Assembly: GCA_041598995.1 (NCBI GenBank)
Contig: JBFHXJ010000002.1
Coordinates: forward strand, 1 to 64,000
Origin: SZUA-117 sp041598995
GTDB lineage: Bacteria > Pseudomonadota > Gammaproteobacteria > Steroidobacterales > Woeseiaceae
Length of the DNA stretch: 64,000 nucleotides
Direction of reading: 5' to 3'
A program made the translations under genes and the position numbers. Shown one piece after another: positions 1-8,568 of the stretch (position 1 is the first letter of the stretch; every line of letters begins with the position of its first letter). Under the pieces are notes generated by a model. That model worked only from the letters and a program-made list of their open reading frames with translations. It was not told where the DNA came from and did not search any database.

Positions 1-559
1 TACCGACCGGAATCGCCTGTACGTCGATTTCGATCTCCTTGTCCTTGAGCTTGCCTTCGCGCATCATCTTGCGAAATTTCTGGCGGGTCTCTGCATCTTG
101 CGGTTCGGGCTCACTGCCCGTCGCGAATCCGACGCTGCGCGGGGATCTGGGCAGCAATGCGTCGAGAATTCTTTCTTCTGCGGCATCTTCGGCACGATGG
201 CGGACTTTCGACATTTCTTCCTCGCGCGTCATCTTGACGGAAATGTCCATGAGATCGCGGATGATGCTGTCGACTTCACGGCCGACGTAGCCGACCTCCG
301 TGAACTTGGTCGCTTCGACCTTGATAAACGGCGCCTTGGCGAGCCTCGCAAGTCGCCTCGATATCTCGGTCTTGCCGACGCCTGTCGGTCCGATCATCAG
401 AATATTCTTCGGCGTTATCTCGCTGCGCAGCGGTTCATCGACCTGCACCCGTCGCCAGCGATTACGCAGGGCGATCGCGACGGCTCGCTTTGCGTCGTCC
501 TGGCCGATGATGTGCTTGTCCAGTTCCTGGACAATTTCTCTTGGTGTCATTTGCGACAT
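1..559 (-). CDS. hslU: ATP-dependent protease ATPase subunit HslU (C-terminally truncated by the window edge)
   Basis: HslU is the AAA+ unfoldase that feeds substrates to the HslV peptidase in the cytoplasm. Only the first ~186 residues are present. They begin MSQMTPREIVQELDKHIIGQ, typical of the family, and contain the Walker A motif GPTGVGKTE followed by the EATKFTEVGYVGR segment. The acidic, charged stretch at the end is the start of the I-domain. ATG at 559 is preferred because a GGGA sequence lies just upstream; ATG at 550 is the alternative. The gene starts 11 bases after the hslV stop codon, the usual hslVU operon. The rest of the gene lies before position 1. Confidence 0.96.
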   Translation of the reverse strand, partial: MSQMTPREIVQELDKHIIGQDDAKRAVAIALRNRWRRVQVDEPLRSEITPKNILMIGPTGVGKTEISRRLARLAKAPFIKVEATKFTEVGYVGREVDSIIRDLMDISVKMTREEEMSKVRHRAEDAAEERILDALLPRSPRSVGFATGSEPEPQDAETRQKFRKMMREGKLKDKEIEIDVQAIPVG

Positions 560-570
560 CTCGGTCCCGT

Positions 571-1113
571 CTACCCGCTGCGGGGAAGTTCCTCTATTTC
601 GATGTTCTGGTTCGTGAAGACGCAGATTTCGCCAGCAATACTGAGCGCCTTCTCGACGATCTCCCGGGCGGAAAGATCGGTGTTGCGGATAAGCGCCAGC
701 GCCGCGGCCTGCGCATACGGGCCGCCCGAGCCGATCGCCATCAGGTCGTGCTCCGGTTCGATGACATCGCCGTTGCCGGAGATAATGAACGATGAGTTGT
801 CGTCGGCCACGCAGAGCAATGCCTCCAGTCGCCTGAGCCGTCTGTCGGTACGCCAGTCCTTGGCGAGCTCGATCGCGGCGCGGGTCAGGTTGCCGTACTG
901 TTCGAGCTTGCTCTCGAATAGCTCGAATAGCGTAAACGCGTCGGCGGTTCCACCGGCGAATCCGGCGATCACGCTGCCACCGGCCAGTGTCCGGACCTTG
1001 CGGGCATTTCCTTTCATCACGGTATTGCCGATGCTTACCTGGCCATCGCCGGCGATGGCGACCTTGCCGTCTCGCCGTACCGAGACGATCGTTGTCCCGT
1101 GGAGTTCATACAT
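571..1113 (-). CDS. hslV: ATP-dependent protease peptidase subunit HslV
   Basis: Threonine protease of the HslUV (ClpQY) complex, a bacterial proteasome-like particle. The 180-residue product begins MYELHG followed by TTIVSVRRDG, where the first Thr after the short propeptide is the expected catalytic N-terminus. The GDGQVSIGNTVMK, GFAGGTADAFTLFE and IGSGGPYAQAAA segments are diagnostic. A start at 1113 is chosen over an upstream in-frame start at 1167 because an AAGGA ribosome-binding site precedes it at a suitable distance and the propeptide then has the normal length. It is co-directional with hslU and xerC. Confidence 0.97.
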   Translation of the reverse strand: MYELHGTTIVSVRRDGKVAIAGDGQVSIGNTVMKGNARKVRTLAGGSVIAGFAGGTADAFTLFELFESKLEQYGNLTRAAIELAKDWRTDRRLRRLEALLCVADDNSSFIISGNGDVIEPEHDLMAIGSGGPYAQAAALALIRNTDLSAREIVEKALSIAGEICVFTNQNIEIEELPRSG

Positions 1114-1184
1114 CTGATTAATCCTTCGGAATTCCTGGACAAACTGTGGAAGCGGCCGCTCCCACATGATTCGATTCTGATAAT

Positions 1185-2093
1185 TCAGCGTTTGATCTTG
1201 GCTCGTGCGCGCGGATGAGTCTGGTCGTATATCTGGGCGAGGTGCTGGAAGTCAAGATGCGTATAAATTTGGGTGGTGCTGATGCTGGCGTGGCCGAGGA
1301 GTTCCTGGACACCGCGCAGGTCGTGACTCGACTCCAGCATGTGTGTGGCGAAGGAGTGCCTGAAAAGGTGAGGATACACCTTGGTGGTGATGCCCTGCCG
1401 CTTTGCCCAGTAATCGACACGAGCCTGTACCGAGCGACGGCTGAGACGGCCGCCCTTCACGCTGACGAAGAGCGCCGATTCGTCGCGGCGGGCCAGCGTG
1501 ACCCGTTCTTTCAGCCAGTCGACTATGGCCTCGAGTGCATATTTGCCCACCGGCAGGATTCGTTCTTTCGAGCCCTTGCCGGTGACACGGACCGTCGCAT
1601 CGCGGATATCGACATCGCCGACATCAAGTCCCGTTAGTTCGGCAAGCCTTAAGCCCGACGAGTACATCAGCTCCAGCATTGCCTTGTCTCGCGTGACCAG
1701 CGGTCCCTTGCCCGAGATGTTGAGGAGGTGCGCCATGCGGTCCGCATCGAGATTTTCGGGAAGCCGCTTGCCCGATTTCGGTGCGCTGATCGATGCGACG
1801 GGATTCCTCTTGACGTGTTTTTCCCGCGCGAGGTAGGTGAAGAACGTGCGCGCGGCGGAAAGCTGGCGTTGGATGCTCCTCGGGGACAGGCCCTTGCGAA
1901 AGGAAGACGCCGCGAACGATCTCACGGCCTCGTCGTCGATTTCGGACCACCGATCGATGTCGTGTTTATCGCAATGTTTCTGGAGCGAGTGGAGATCGCG
2001 GCGGTAATGCTTGCAGGTAAGGGCCGAGAGCCGACGTTCGTATTCGAGGTGTCGGGTAAATTTATCGATCCAGCTGAGTTCGCTCTCGAGCAC
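1185..2093 (-). CDS. xerC: Tyrosine recombinase XerC
   Basis: Site-specific recombinase that, with XerD, resolves chromosome dimers at dif. The 302-residue product has the SAM-like N-terminal domain (about residues 1-95) and a complete catalytic domain: R149 (SSGLRLAEL), K173 (TGKGSKER), H242 and R245 (HLFRHSFATH), H268 (LLGHAS) and the nucleophile Y277 (TTQIYTH). The start is GTG at 2093, 12 bases after the DUF484 stop. The DUF484-xerC order is the normal gammaproteobacterial arrangement, so this is the housekeeping XerC and not a phage or island integrase, although an XerD-like identity cannot be fully excluded without alignment. Confidence 0.95.
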   Translation of the reverse strand: MLESELSWIDKFTRHLEYERRLSALTCKHYRRDLHSLQKHCDKHDIDRWSEIDDEAVRSFAASSFRKGLSPRSIQRQLSAARTFFTYLAREKHVKRNPVASISAPKSGKRLPENLDADRMAHLLNISGKGPLVTRDKAMLELMYSSGLRLAELTGLDVGDVDIRDATVRVTGKGSKERILPVGKYALEAIVDWLKERVTLARRDESALFVSVKGGRLSRRSVQARVDYWAKRQGITTKVYPHLFRHSFATHMLESSHDLRGVQELLGHASISTTQIYTHLDFQHLAQIYDQTHPRARAKIKR

Positions 2094-2105
2094 GATAAGA
2101 ATCTG

Positions 2106-2822
2106 CTAGTAGCGCTTCAGGGCCTCCGCCACGAGTTCACCTATGCGCGTCAGAAAATCGATACTCATTCCAGGATGAAATCGATTCGCGTCCGCGCTGC
2201 CGACGGCAAGGAAACCGATCTTCGATTTCTTGCCCAGTGGAATGATGGCCGCCGAACCAATTTCGTCAATCTCCTTACCAAAGAGAAAGTCCCTCTGAGC
2301 ATCACGGATCTGGCCGCATCGGGGACCGCTGCCCCGCAAGAACATATCGAAGGGTTTCAGGGACTCGTCGGTTCGATCGACGGCCCGGAAAAACCGGCCG
2401 GCATCGATATCTTTGTAATCATCAGGGTCGCCGAACATCACGAGTATCGACTGGTCGGCATCGAATGCCGTGCGCATGGATGCCTCGATGTGCTTCAGTG
2501 TTTCATTGAGGCTGGTCGCGCTGAGCATCTGTAGCGCGAGTTTGTGAATCTTGGTCGCCAGTGCATCGTTTGCTTTCGCGACCTTGATCAGATCCTTTAG
2601 CTGACGCTCGAGCTTCAGATCTTTTTGCCGTAATACCGAAACCTGTCGCTCGACGAGCGAAACGGTTCCGCCGGCCACATGCGGCAACCTGAGCGAGGTG
2701 AGGAGGGCACCGTGTCGTTCGAAGAAATCCGGATGATCCTGGAGGTAGTCGTGCACATCGCGTTCAGAAATTTCTTCCTCGATATATTCCGGTTTTCGCT
2801 GTGTACTCATTTTCCCCGACAT
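2106..2822 (-). CDS. DUF484 family protein
   Basis: A cytoplasmic DUF484 protein of 238 residues, found beside dapF and xerC in many gammaproteobacteria and without an established function. The N-terminus (DVHDYLQDHPDFFERH) is the family signature. It is followed by a coiled-coil stretch (about residues 55-90) and a GAF-like C-terminal half. Two starts are close together: ATG at 2822 is directly preceded by AGGAG with almost no spacer, and ATG at 2810 has GGGG just upstream, so the true start may be four codons later. It is the first gene of the DUF484-xerC-hslV-hslU run; dapF is not seen upstream, where a ParA-like gene is divergently placed. Confidence 0.92.
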   Translation of the reverse strand: MSGKMSTQRKPEYIEEEISERDVHDYLQDHPDFFERHGALLTSLRLPHVAGGTVSLVERQVSVLRQKDLKLERQLKDLIKVAKANDALATKIHKLALQMLSATSLNETLKHIEASMRTAFDADQSILVMFGDPDDYKDIDAGRFFRAVDRTDESLKPFDMFLRGSGPRCGQIRDAQRDFLFGKEIDEIGSAAIIPLGKKSKIGFLAVGSADANRFHPGMSIDFLTRIGELVAEALKRY

Positions 2823-2935
2823 CTCCTGATCAAGAATTGCTACAGCGATTCTGGCTTCCCGGGCAGCTTAGCACGACTCGCGCCTGCGCTCCGTCTGCCA
2901 GGATGCGCGGATGGACTTTTGCGTCCGGCGACGGT

Positions 2936-2949
2936 AGTTTACATAAACT
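2936..2949. promoter_or_regulatory. Inverted repeat upstream of the ParA-like gene
   Basis: AGTTTA-CA-TAAACT, two 6-base arms with a 2-base centre, lies in an AT-rich patch between the divergent DUF484 and ParA-like genes, 40 bases before the latter's ATG. It could be an operator or part of a promoter. There is no further support. Confidence 0.35.
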
Positions 2950-2988
2950 TATAAGCACACCAAAAAAATACTCCCCCAAGGAATATCC

Positions 2989-3627
2989 ATGCGGCACATT
3001 ATGGTCATGAATGCCAAGGGTGGCTGTGGCAAAAGCACCCTCGCGACGAATATTGCGTCCTATTTTGCCGACGAAGGATACTGGGTGGCGCTGGCCGATT
3101 ACGACCCGCAGCGATCCAGCGTCGACTGGCTGGACCGGCGCCCCTCGAACCGGCCCGAAATAGCCTGTGTCGAGGCATACAAGGACGGCCTGAAGCACGC
3201 ACCGCGCAACTTCGACTATCTGATCATCGATGCGCCGGCAAGGTCACACGGCAAGGAACTGACCAATCTCGTCAGGCATGCCGAGACGATCGTCGTGCCG
3301 GTATTGCCATCGACAATCGACATGCAGGCGGCGGACCGGTTCATCCAGGAGCTGAAGTCCGTCGGCAAGATCGAGCGAAAGCAGGCAAAAATCGGGGTCG
3401 TGGCAAATCGCGTTCGTGAATACACGCTGATCTTCGAAGAGCTCGACGAGCACCTCACGGCAGCGAAAGTGCCCTATCTAGCGGCCTTGCGCGAAGCGCA
3501 GAACTACATACGCGCGTATACCCGCGGCCTCGGCATATTCGAATTGCCGGAATACCTCGCGTGGCCGGACTGGGAGCAGTGGGAACCGCTCGCCAGGTGG
3601 CTACGCAGCAAGCGCAGCCAGCCCTGA
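2989..3627 (+). CDS. Orphan ParA/MinD-family P-loop ATPase
   Basis: A 212-residue ParA-superfamily ATPase. The deviant Walker A motif is KGGCGKST near the N-terminus (residues 10-17), followed by the switch I-like DYDPQRSSVDW and a Walker B-like YLIIDAPA. Such proteins position plasmids, chromosomes or cell-surface machines by ATP-dependent dimerisation on nucleoid or membrane. There is no ParB-like or cargo gene beside it and it lacks an N-terminal DNA-binding extension, so the target is unknown. The start ATG at 2989 has AAGGA upstream. It converges with hemY across a strong hairpin. It is an isolated gene between two conserved housekeeping blocks. Confidence 0.88.
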   Translation: MRHIMVMNAKGGCGKSTLATNIASYFADEGYWVALADYDPQRSSVDWLDRRPSNRPEIACVEAYKDGLKHAPRNFDYLIIDAPARSHGKELTNLVRHAETIVVPVLPSTIDMQAADRFIQELKSVGKIERKQAKIGVVANRVREYTLIFEELDEHLTAAKVPYLAALREAQNYIRAYTRGLGIFELPEYLAWPDWEQWEPLARWLRSKRSQP

Positions 3628-3634
3628 AAACCAG

Positions 3635-3658
3635 GAATCGCGGCTTCAGCCGCGATTC
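3635..3658. terminator. Bidirectional hairpin between convergent parA-like gene and hemY
   Basis: GAATCGCGGC-TTCA-GCCGCGATTC is a perfect 10-base-pair stem with a 4-base loop, placed between the parA-like stop at 3627 and the hemY stop codon at 3657-3659, which it slightly overlaps. There is no strong T-run on either side, so termination efficiency is uncertain. Confidence 0.6.
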
Positions 3659-4865
3659 AATCCTGGCCCGAGGCTTTGTCGAGATGCGGGATTGCCGGCA
3701 GCGGCGAGCGGGCGACGAGGCTTAGTCCGGCCCGGTACGCGTCCGCTGCGGCATCACCCTCGCCGAGCCTGGTCAGGAGACGCCCGTACTCCTGGTAGGC
3801 TTCCGGACTCGGCCGGATCGAGATGACCGTCTCGAGGTAACTGCGCGCCTTGCCCCACAGCTCGTTGCGCAGACAAAGCCGCGCGGCGGCCAGCAACAGG
3901 TCGACATCTTCGCCGTGATGCTTGAGCCATTTCTCTGCTTTCTTCAGTTGTCGCGGCGCATCGTTCCCTTCGACGATGCCGAAAAGCCTGACGAGCTCCG
4001 GACGCCAGTCCCGCTTGAGCTCGGCGCCCAGGTCCTTTTCCGCCTTGTCGTGCAGTCCGGTCCGAATCAGGCCGTTGTAATAGGACTCCAGGATGCCCGA
4101 ATCTTTTTTCAGATCTTTCGGTATTTCTTTCCAGGCGGCGAGCACCGCATCACCGTCGGCGGCGGCCTCGAGGCGCTCCCTGAAAACCCTGAGCGACCAG
4201 CCCTGCAGCGTCTTGTCGTCGAGGCGGCCATGTTTTTTCAATTTCGGCAGAATTTCCGACAGGTGCTGCCAGTCCTCGAGTCGATGGTAAAGCCGACCTA
4301 ACAGTGCCAGCGCATGGCCGTGATTGGGCGAGTTTTCCTCGATTTGCCGCAAGGTTGCGAGCGCCGGTTCGAACTGCCCCTGATCAAGCTGCAATTCGGC
4401 CTGGGTCAGTAACACCGCATTGGCTGCTTCGGGCAGGTTTTCGTAGGCCTCGCGCAGCCAGCGATCGCGACGTTCGTCCTGTCCCAGGAGGTGTGCGGCG
4501 CGTGCCGCCTGTAGATAGTTAAGGAGCGGGGCCTCGGAAACATCCGCGGCGCGGGAGAGCAAGCGCTCGCCCTTGGCGAAATTGCCTTCGGCCACCTCTA
4601 TGACGCCGCGCGTCAATCTCTCCCCGGCACGGCTCGTGCGGAAGCGTCCGGCCACTTCGCCGAGTTTTCGTGGTGCCCGAATGAGTTTCAGGATCAGCCA
4701 GGCCGATACGAACACGAGTACGATCAACGCCAGCAGTATCGGTACCGACATCTCGATAAGATAGCCGCGGAAATTGATGACGACGTAACCGGGATCGGCC
4801 AGTAACAGACTGGCAGCAAAAGCGCTGACGACCAGCGCAACGATGACGAGCAGGCCGAATTTCAT
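3657..4865 (-). CDS. hemY: HemY-like inner-membrane TPR protein
   Basis: HemY of the hemCDXY operon, an inner-membrane protein with a cytoplasmic TPR region. It is not the protoporphyrinogen oxidase of the same name in Gram-positives. The 402-residue product has two N-terminal membrane segments (about residues 3-23 and 40-62), a short basic loop with PRKLGEVAGRFR, and repeated TPR-like helices to the C-terminus. Its ATG overlaps the hemX stop by four bases, implying translational coupling. Its role in heme metabolism is inferred from operon membership. Confidence 0.92.
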   Translation of the reverse strand: MKFGLLVIVALVVSAFAASLLLADPGYVVINFRGYLIEMSVPILLALIVLVFVSAWLILKLIRAPRKLGEVAGRFRTSRAGERLTRGVIEVAEGNFAKGERLLSRAADVSEAPLLNYLQAARAAHLLGQDERRDRWLREAYENLPEAANAVLLTQAELQLDQGQFEPALATLRQIEENSPNHGHALALLGRLYHRLEDWQHLSEILPKLKKHGRLDDKTLQGWSLRVFRERLEAAADGDAVLAAWKEIPKDLKKDSGILESYYNGLIRTGLHDKAEKDLGAELKRDWRPELVRLFGIVEGNDAPRQLKKAEKWLKHHGEDVDLLLAAARLCLRNELWGKARSYLETVISIRPSPEAYQEYGRLLTRLGEGDAAADAYRAGLSLVARSPLPAIPHLDKASGQD

Positions 4866-6127
4866 TGCGGAGGCTCGGCTGGCTCGATTTCCTGCGGTGC
4901 GTTACCGGGCGCTGTCCCTGTCTCGGCGAGCGTCTTGAATTGTCGCAGCAGGCGCAATGATGCCGATATATCCGGCAGGGACGTGGCAAACACGCTGCGG
5001 CGGACGCCGGCGATCGTCTGCAGTGCGCTTTGCACGGCCTGGCTGTCGGTGTCGAAGTACTCGTCGAGCCAGGAAGCGGCATCATCGAGGCTCTGGCGGA
5101 AGATACTCTCTTCACCCCGCAACACGGCAAGCCTTGCTGCCTGCAACTGCAATGCGAGGTTGGCCCGCAGGAAATACTGCGCTTCGGGCGCGATCAGCGG
5201 CTTTAATGCTTCGTCGGTGCGCCGTACGGTAACAACGCTCGAAAACGCGCTCCTCAACGAGGCAAGCGCGCGGTCTGTTCCGGTCAGCTCGGTCGCGACC
5301 GCCCTATCGTCATCGCCGGCAAGGTCGATTTCCATTTTGAGCGGCAGGGCGTCGACCTGGTCGGCAAGGCTCGCAAGCGCGAGCGTGATACCAGCGGTGT
5401 CGGGTCTGTCCAGTCGTTGCAGCGCACGCAACTCGTCGGACAGCGCGCGGCGCACATCGGTGAGGGCCGGATTGGCGAGATTGAGGATACGCTCGTCGGC
5501 GAGCTCCAACGCATGGCTCGCCAGTTGCGGGTTACCGGCAAGCTGCAGCTGGGCGTTGGCGAGCTGCATGTAATACTCGGCCTCGGCCAGCAGCCAGGCG
5601 TCGCGGGCGCCGGTGGAGATGCCCTGGAGCGAGGCGACGTTGCCCTCGACCGTCGACAAACGGCCCGTCAGTGAATCGATCTGGCCGGCACGCTCGTCGA
5701 GGCGCCGCCCGATGTTCTCCAGTTCCCTGTCGCGCGCGGCGAGTTGTTCGGAGAGCGCGCTCACGTTTTGCTGCAGCGAATCGATGGATCCCTGAAGCGC
5801 GCGGACCGTGGACGACAGCGAGGACAGCGCGGCACTGCTCTCGTCGGCCATGCCGGCGGTCGCGCGATCGCGCAGGTAATCCCAGCCGACCGCCGCGAGC
5901 GCGGCAACAGCGGCGAGCAGCCCCAGCCACGCGACCAGGCCTCCGCCGCGTTTGCGCGGCATCGCCTCGACGGGCCTCTGCGTCGCCGAAGGATCTGACA
6001 CTTCGGGTTCCTTGTCAGGTATGGCGGACGCAGCGGGCTCTTCCGGCACGCTATCGAAGCTCGCGTCTTCGTTCGAGCCTTCGGTCTGTTCTTCTTTCAC
6101 ATTCGCAGTCTTTTTCTTCTTGCTCAT
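4862..6127 (-). CDS. hemX: HemX-like membrane protein (uroporphyrinogen-III C-methyltransferase family name)
   Basis: HemX of the hemCDXY operon, 421 residues. It starts MSKKKKTANVKEEQ with a charged, low-complexity cytoplasmic tail, then a single membrane segment (about residues 65-87, GGGLVAWLGLLAAVAALAAV) and a long periplasmic helical region with a coiled coil (SLQQNVSALSEQLAARDREL). The family is often annotated as a methyltransferase, but no SAM-binding fold is visible and the function is unproven. ATG at 6127 is chosen because it overlaps the hemD stop (ATGA). A longer in-frame extension to 6319 lies entirely within hemD and is rejected. Confidence 0.9.
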   Translation of the reverse strand: MSKKKKTANVKEEQTEGSNEDASFDSVPEEPAASAIPDKEPEVSDPSATQRPVEAMPRKRGGGLVAWLGLLAAVAALAAVGWDYLRDRATAGMADESSAALSSLSSTVRALQGSIDSLQQNVSALSEQLAARDRELENIGRRLDERAGQIDSLTGRLSTVEGNVASLQGISTGARDAWLLAEAEYYMQLANAQLQLAGNPQLASHALELADERILNLANPALTDVRRALSDELRALQRLDRPDTAGITLALASLADQVDALPLKMEIDLAGDDDRAVATELTGTDRALASLRSAFSSVVTVRRTDEALKPLIAPEAQYFLRANLALQLQAARLAVLRGEESIFRQSLDDAASWLDEYFDTDSQAVQSALQTIAGVRRSVFATSLPDISASLRLLRQFKTLAETGTAPGNAPQEIEPAEPPQ

Positions 6128-6903
6128 GAATCCTTTCCCGATTGCACGAGCCGCATCAGCGTGTCGACGATCTCTGGCGCCTGCGGGCCGCTGGCGAGCG
6201 CTGTCTCGATGCCTGGAATCAGCTCGGAAGCCGTTTGTAACACACGAGCACTGGGCGCCACCAGCGTCACATCGGTCAAGGACGCCAGCGCGGTGGGGGG
6301 CAGGATTCTCAGCAGGCATTGCAGGGAGTCCACGCTCATGACGATCAGGAATCGGATGCTCCCCGCTTCGAGCGCCGACGCGACGTGCTCGAGTTCGGCT
6401 GGCGACGGCTTGTGGGGCTTGCGCTCGTAAACGCGCAGGTAATGCACGTGTGCCCCGCGCTCACGCAATCGTTCGGCCAGCAGCTCGCGCCCGCTCTGCC
6501 CGCGCAGGATCATGATATGGCTGCCGTGCACGTCGGATAAACCGGCGTGCCTCAGGAGGTGCTCGCTGTCGAAACCCGCGTCGGGAAAGATGTCGACGTC
6601 GATGCCCTGCGCCTCGATCGCGTCTTTGGTCGCCGGACCGACGGCGGCGATTCTGGCGCTTCGGCCCCTGGCGGCCGGCAGGCCGTGAACGACCGCGTTG
6701 CGGCTCACGAACACGAGGATATCCGGTTCAGGCAATCGCTCGAGTTCGTCGGCAATCTCCTGCACCGGGCGACCGACGATATCGATCGCCGGAAAGCGGA
6801 TGGCGACGCCGCCCACGGCCTCGATGCCGGCGACCAGTTCCTCGGTGAGATGCGCTGGCCGCGTGACCAGTACACCGCAACCGGCGAGCGGCCCCGAGCT
6901 CAC
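6124..6903 (-). CDS. hemD: Uroporphyrinogen-III synthase
   Basis: Cyclises hydroxymethylbilane to uroporphyrinogen III in the tetrapyrrole pathway. The product is 259 residues, the normal length, beginning VSSGPLAGCGVLVTRPAH. The LVTRPAH N-terminal strand, VFVSRNAVVHGL, IAAVGPATKDAI and SVDSLQCLL segments fit the HemD two-domain fold. The GTG start at 6903 overlaps the hemC stop codon (GTGA). An upstream in-frame extension reaching 7104 would lie inside hemC and encodes low-quality arginine-rich sequence, so it is not used. Confidence 0.93.
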   Translation of the reverse strand: MSSGPLAGCGVLVTRPAHLTEELVAGIEAVGGVAIRFPAIDIVGRPVQEIADELERLPEPDILVFVSRNAVVHGLPAARGRSARIAAVGPATKDAIEAQGIDVDIFPDAGFDSEHLLRHAGLSDVHGSHIMILRGQSGRELLAERLRERGAHVHYLRVYERKPHKPSPAELEHVASALEAGSIRFLIVMSVDSLQCLLRILPPTALASLTDVTLVAPSARVLQTASELIPGIETALASGPQAPEIVDTLMRLVQSGKDS

Positions 6904-7817
6904 GATTGCGCCTCGGCGAGGAGATCGCCGGCGCCTCGCTCCAGCATTCGTGTTGCGACTTCCCGGCCGATCGCTTCGGCATCGCCTGTGGGACCGGTCG
7001 ACCGTTCGCGGATGACCCTGCTGCCGTCGACCGAGGCGACCAGGGCATCGATAGTCAGCGTGTCTCCCTTGATGGTCGCGAAACTCGCCACCGGGGACTG
7101 GCAATTCGCGCCGAGCGTCCTGGCGACTGCGCGCTCGGCGCGGGTCGTCATCCGCGTTTCGACATGATCGATTTCGTCGAGCACCTCACGGATTTCGTCC
7201 CGTGATTCGGCGCACTCGATGCCGATGACGCCCTGGCCGGCTGCCGGCAACATGACACCGGGACTGAAGCGTTCACTGATCCGTGCGTCGAGACCGAGCC
7301 GCTCGAGGCCCGCGCAGGCAAGGATGATCGCCTGGAAATCGCCGCTGTCCAGCTTCCTGAGCCGGGTCGAGACATTGCCGCGCAGCGGAGAAACGCGGAG
7401 TTCGGGACGCAGGGCGAGCAACTGTGCTTGCCGTCGCAGACTGGAACTGCCTACACAAGCGCCGGCGGGGAGTTCGGCGAGCTTCTTGCCGTGCGCACTG
7501 ATGAGTGCATCGGCCGGATTCGCCCGTTCGAGTACCGCGCCGATACAGAATCCCCGCGGCATCTCCGCGGGGACGTCTTTCATCGAATGCACGGCGATGT
7601 CCGCCTGTCCCGCCTGCATGGCGACTTCGAGTTCCTTGATGAAAAGACCCTTGCCGCCGACTTTCTGCAGGCTTTTGTCGAGAATCTCGTCGCCGCGCGT
7701 CGTCAGGGGCACGAGTGTGACCTGCTCGACCCGGGGCAGTTCGCCGAGCCTCGTCGCGACGAAGTTTGCCTGCCATAGTGCCAGCTCGCTCTTGCGCGTT
7801 GCGATGCGGATTCGCAA
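6900..7817 (-). CDS. hemC: Porphobilinogen deaminase (hydroxymethylbilane synthase)
   Basis: Polymerises four porphobilinogen units to hydroxymethylbilane. The 305-residue product starts MRIRIATRKSELALWQA and carries the family landmarks: KGLFIKELE, DIAVHSMKDVP (with the catalytic Asp), GSSSLRRQAQL, PLRGNVSTRLRKL, and GANCQSPVA, whose Cys binds the dipyrromethane cofactor. It is the first gene of the overlapping hemC-D-X-Y operon and lies 4 bases from the algR-like stop, so transcription may come through from the two-component genes. Confidence 0.97.
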   Translation of the reverse strand: MRIRIATRKSELALWQANFVATRLGELPRVEQVTLVPLTTRGDEILDKSLQKVGGKGLFIKELEVAMQAGQADIAVHSMKDVPAEMPRGFCIGAVLERANPADALISAHGKKLAELPAGACVGSSSLRRQAQLLALRPELRVSPLRGNVSTRLRKLDSGDFQAIILACAGLERLGLDARISERFSPGVMLPAAGQGVIGIECAESRDEIREVLDEIDHVETRMTTRAERAVARTLGANCQSPVASFATIKGDTLTIDALVASVDGSRVIRERSTGPTGDAEAIGREVATRMLERGAGDLLAEAQS

Positions 7818-7821
7818 AAGC

Positions 7822-8568
7822 TCAACCTTTCTGCAATCGGCGCTTGACGTTGGTCAGATGACGCCGGCTGACAATCAGCGCCTCGGCATCGGCCGTACCG
7901 CCGTCACGGAGTACGACCTCTGTGCGCCCGTCTTCGGCTTTCTTCAGTGATTCGATGGCGTTGACGGCGACCAGCGCGCCGCGGTGAATGCGCACGAATC
8001 TGTCGTCGAATTCTTCCTCGAGCGATTTCAGGGAATCGTCGATGAGATCCTGGCCGTTCGCATGAGATACGCTGACGTACTTCTGGTCGGCGACAAAGTA
8101 ATGTACGTCGGCAATCGGGATCAGTTTCATTTCGCCATGCGATCGCGAGCAGACGTGATTGCGGCGACCCGGAATGCCGGCCATGTCCGCAACGGTGCCG
8201 AGCACGTTGTGCGAGAGCCGTTGGGCGAGTTCCAGGGCCTGATTCAGGCGCCTGCGTCGCACCGGTTTCAGTACGTATCCGATCGCACTGGCCTCGAATG
8301 CCTCGATCGCATATTCGTCGTAGGCCGTCGCAAAGATGACGGCCGGCGGACTCTCAAAAGTATTCAGGTGATGCGCGGTCTCAATGCCATTCAATCCCGG
8401 CATACGAATGTCCAGCACCACGACGTCGGGCTTAAGTTCCGCAGCCAGCTCGAGCGCGCGCTTGCCATTACCCGCCTCGCCGACGACGGAATGTGCCCCG
8501 TCTTCCTCGATCAGTTGCCGTAATCGATCGCGCGCCGGCGCCTCATCATCGACGATTAAGATGTTCAT
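7822..8568 (-). CDS. algR: LytTR-family response regulator, AlgR type
   Basis: A 248-residue DNA-binding response regulator. The receiver domain (residues 1-115) has the acidic pocket DDE, the phospho-acceptor D53 in VVLDIRMPGLNG and a conserved Lys in YVLKPV. The C-terminal LytTR domain spans about 140-245 (VSHANGQDLIDDSLKSLEEEF, RFVRIHRGALVAVNAIESL). AlgR homologues in pseudomonads and relatives control alginate, twitching and virulence functions. Position directly upstream of hemC and translational overlap with the sensor gene match the Pseudomonas algZ-algR-hemC order, which supports the name. Confidence 0.9.
   Translation of the reverse strand: MNILIVDDEAPARDRLRQLIEEDGAHSVVGEAGNGKRALELAAELKPDVVVLDIRMPGLNGIETAHHLNTFESPPAVIFATAYDEYAIEAFEASAIGYVLKPVRRRRLNQALELAQRLSHNVLGTVADMAGIPGRRNHVCSRSHGEMKLIPIADVHYFVADQKYVSVSHANGQDLIDDSLKSLEEEFDDRFVRIHRGALVAVNAIESLKKAEDGRTEVVLRDGGTADAEALIVSRRHLTNVKRRLQKG

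Noticed and set aside
1185..2093. XerC-like recombinase as the integrase of the tRNA-Arg segment
   Set aside because: It is in the conserved DUF484-xerC-hslVU context 16 kb away, so it is the housekeeping gene.
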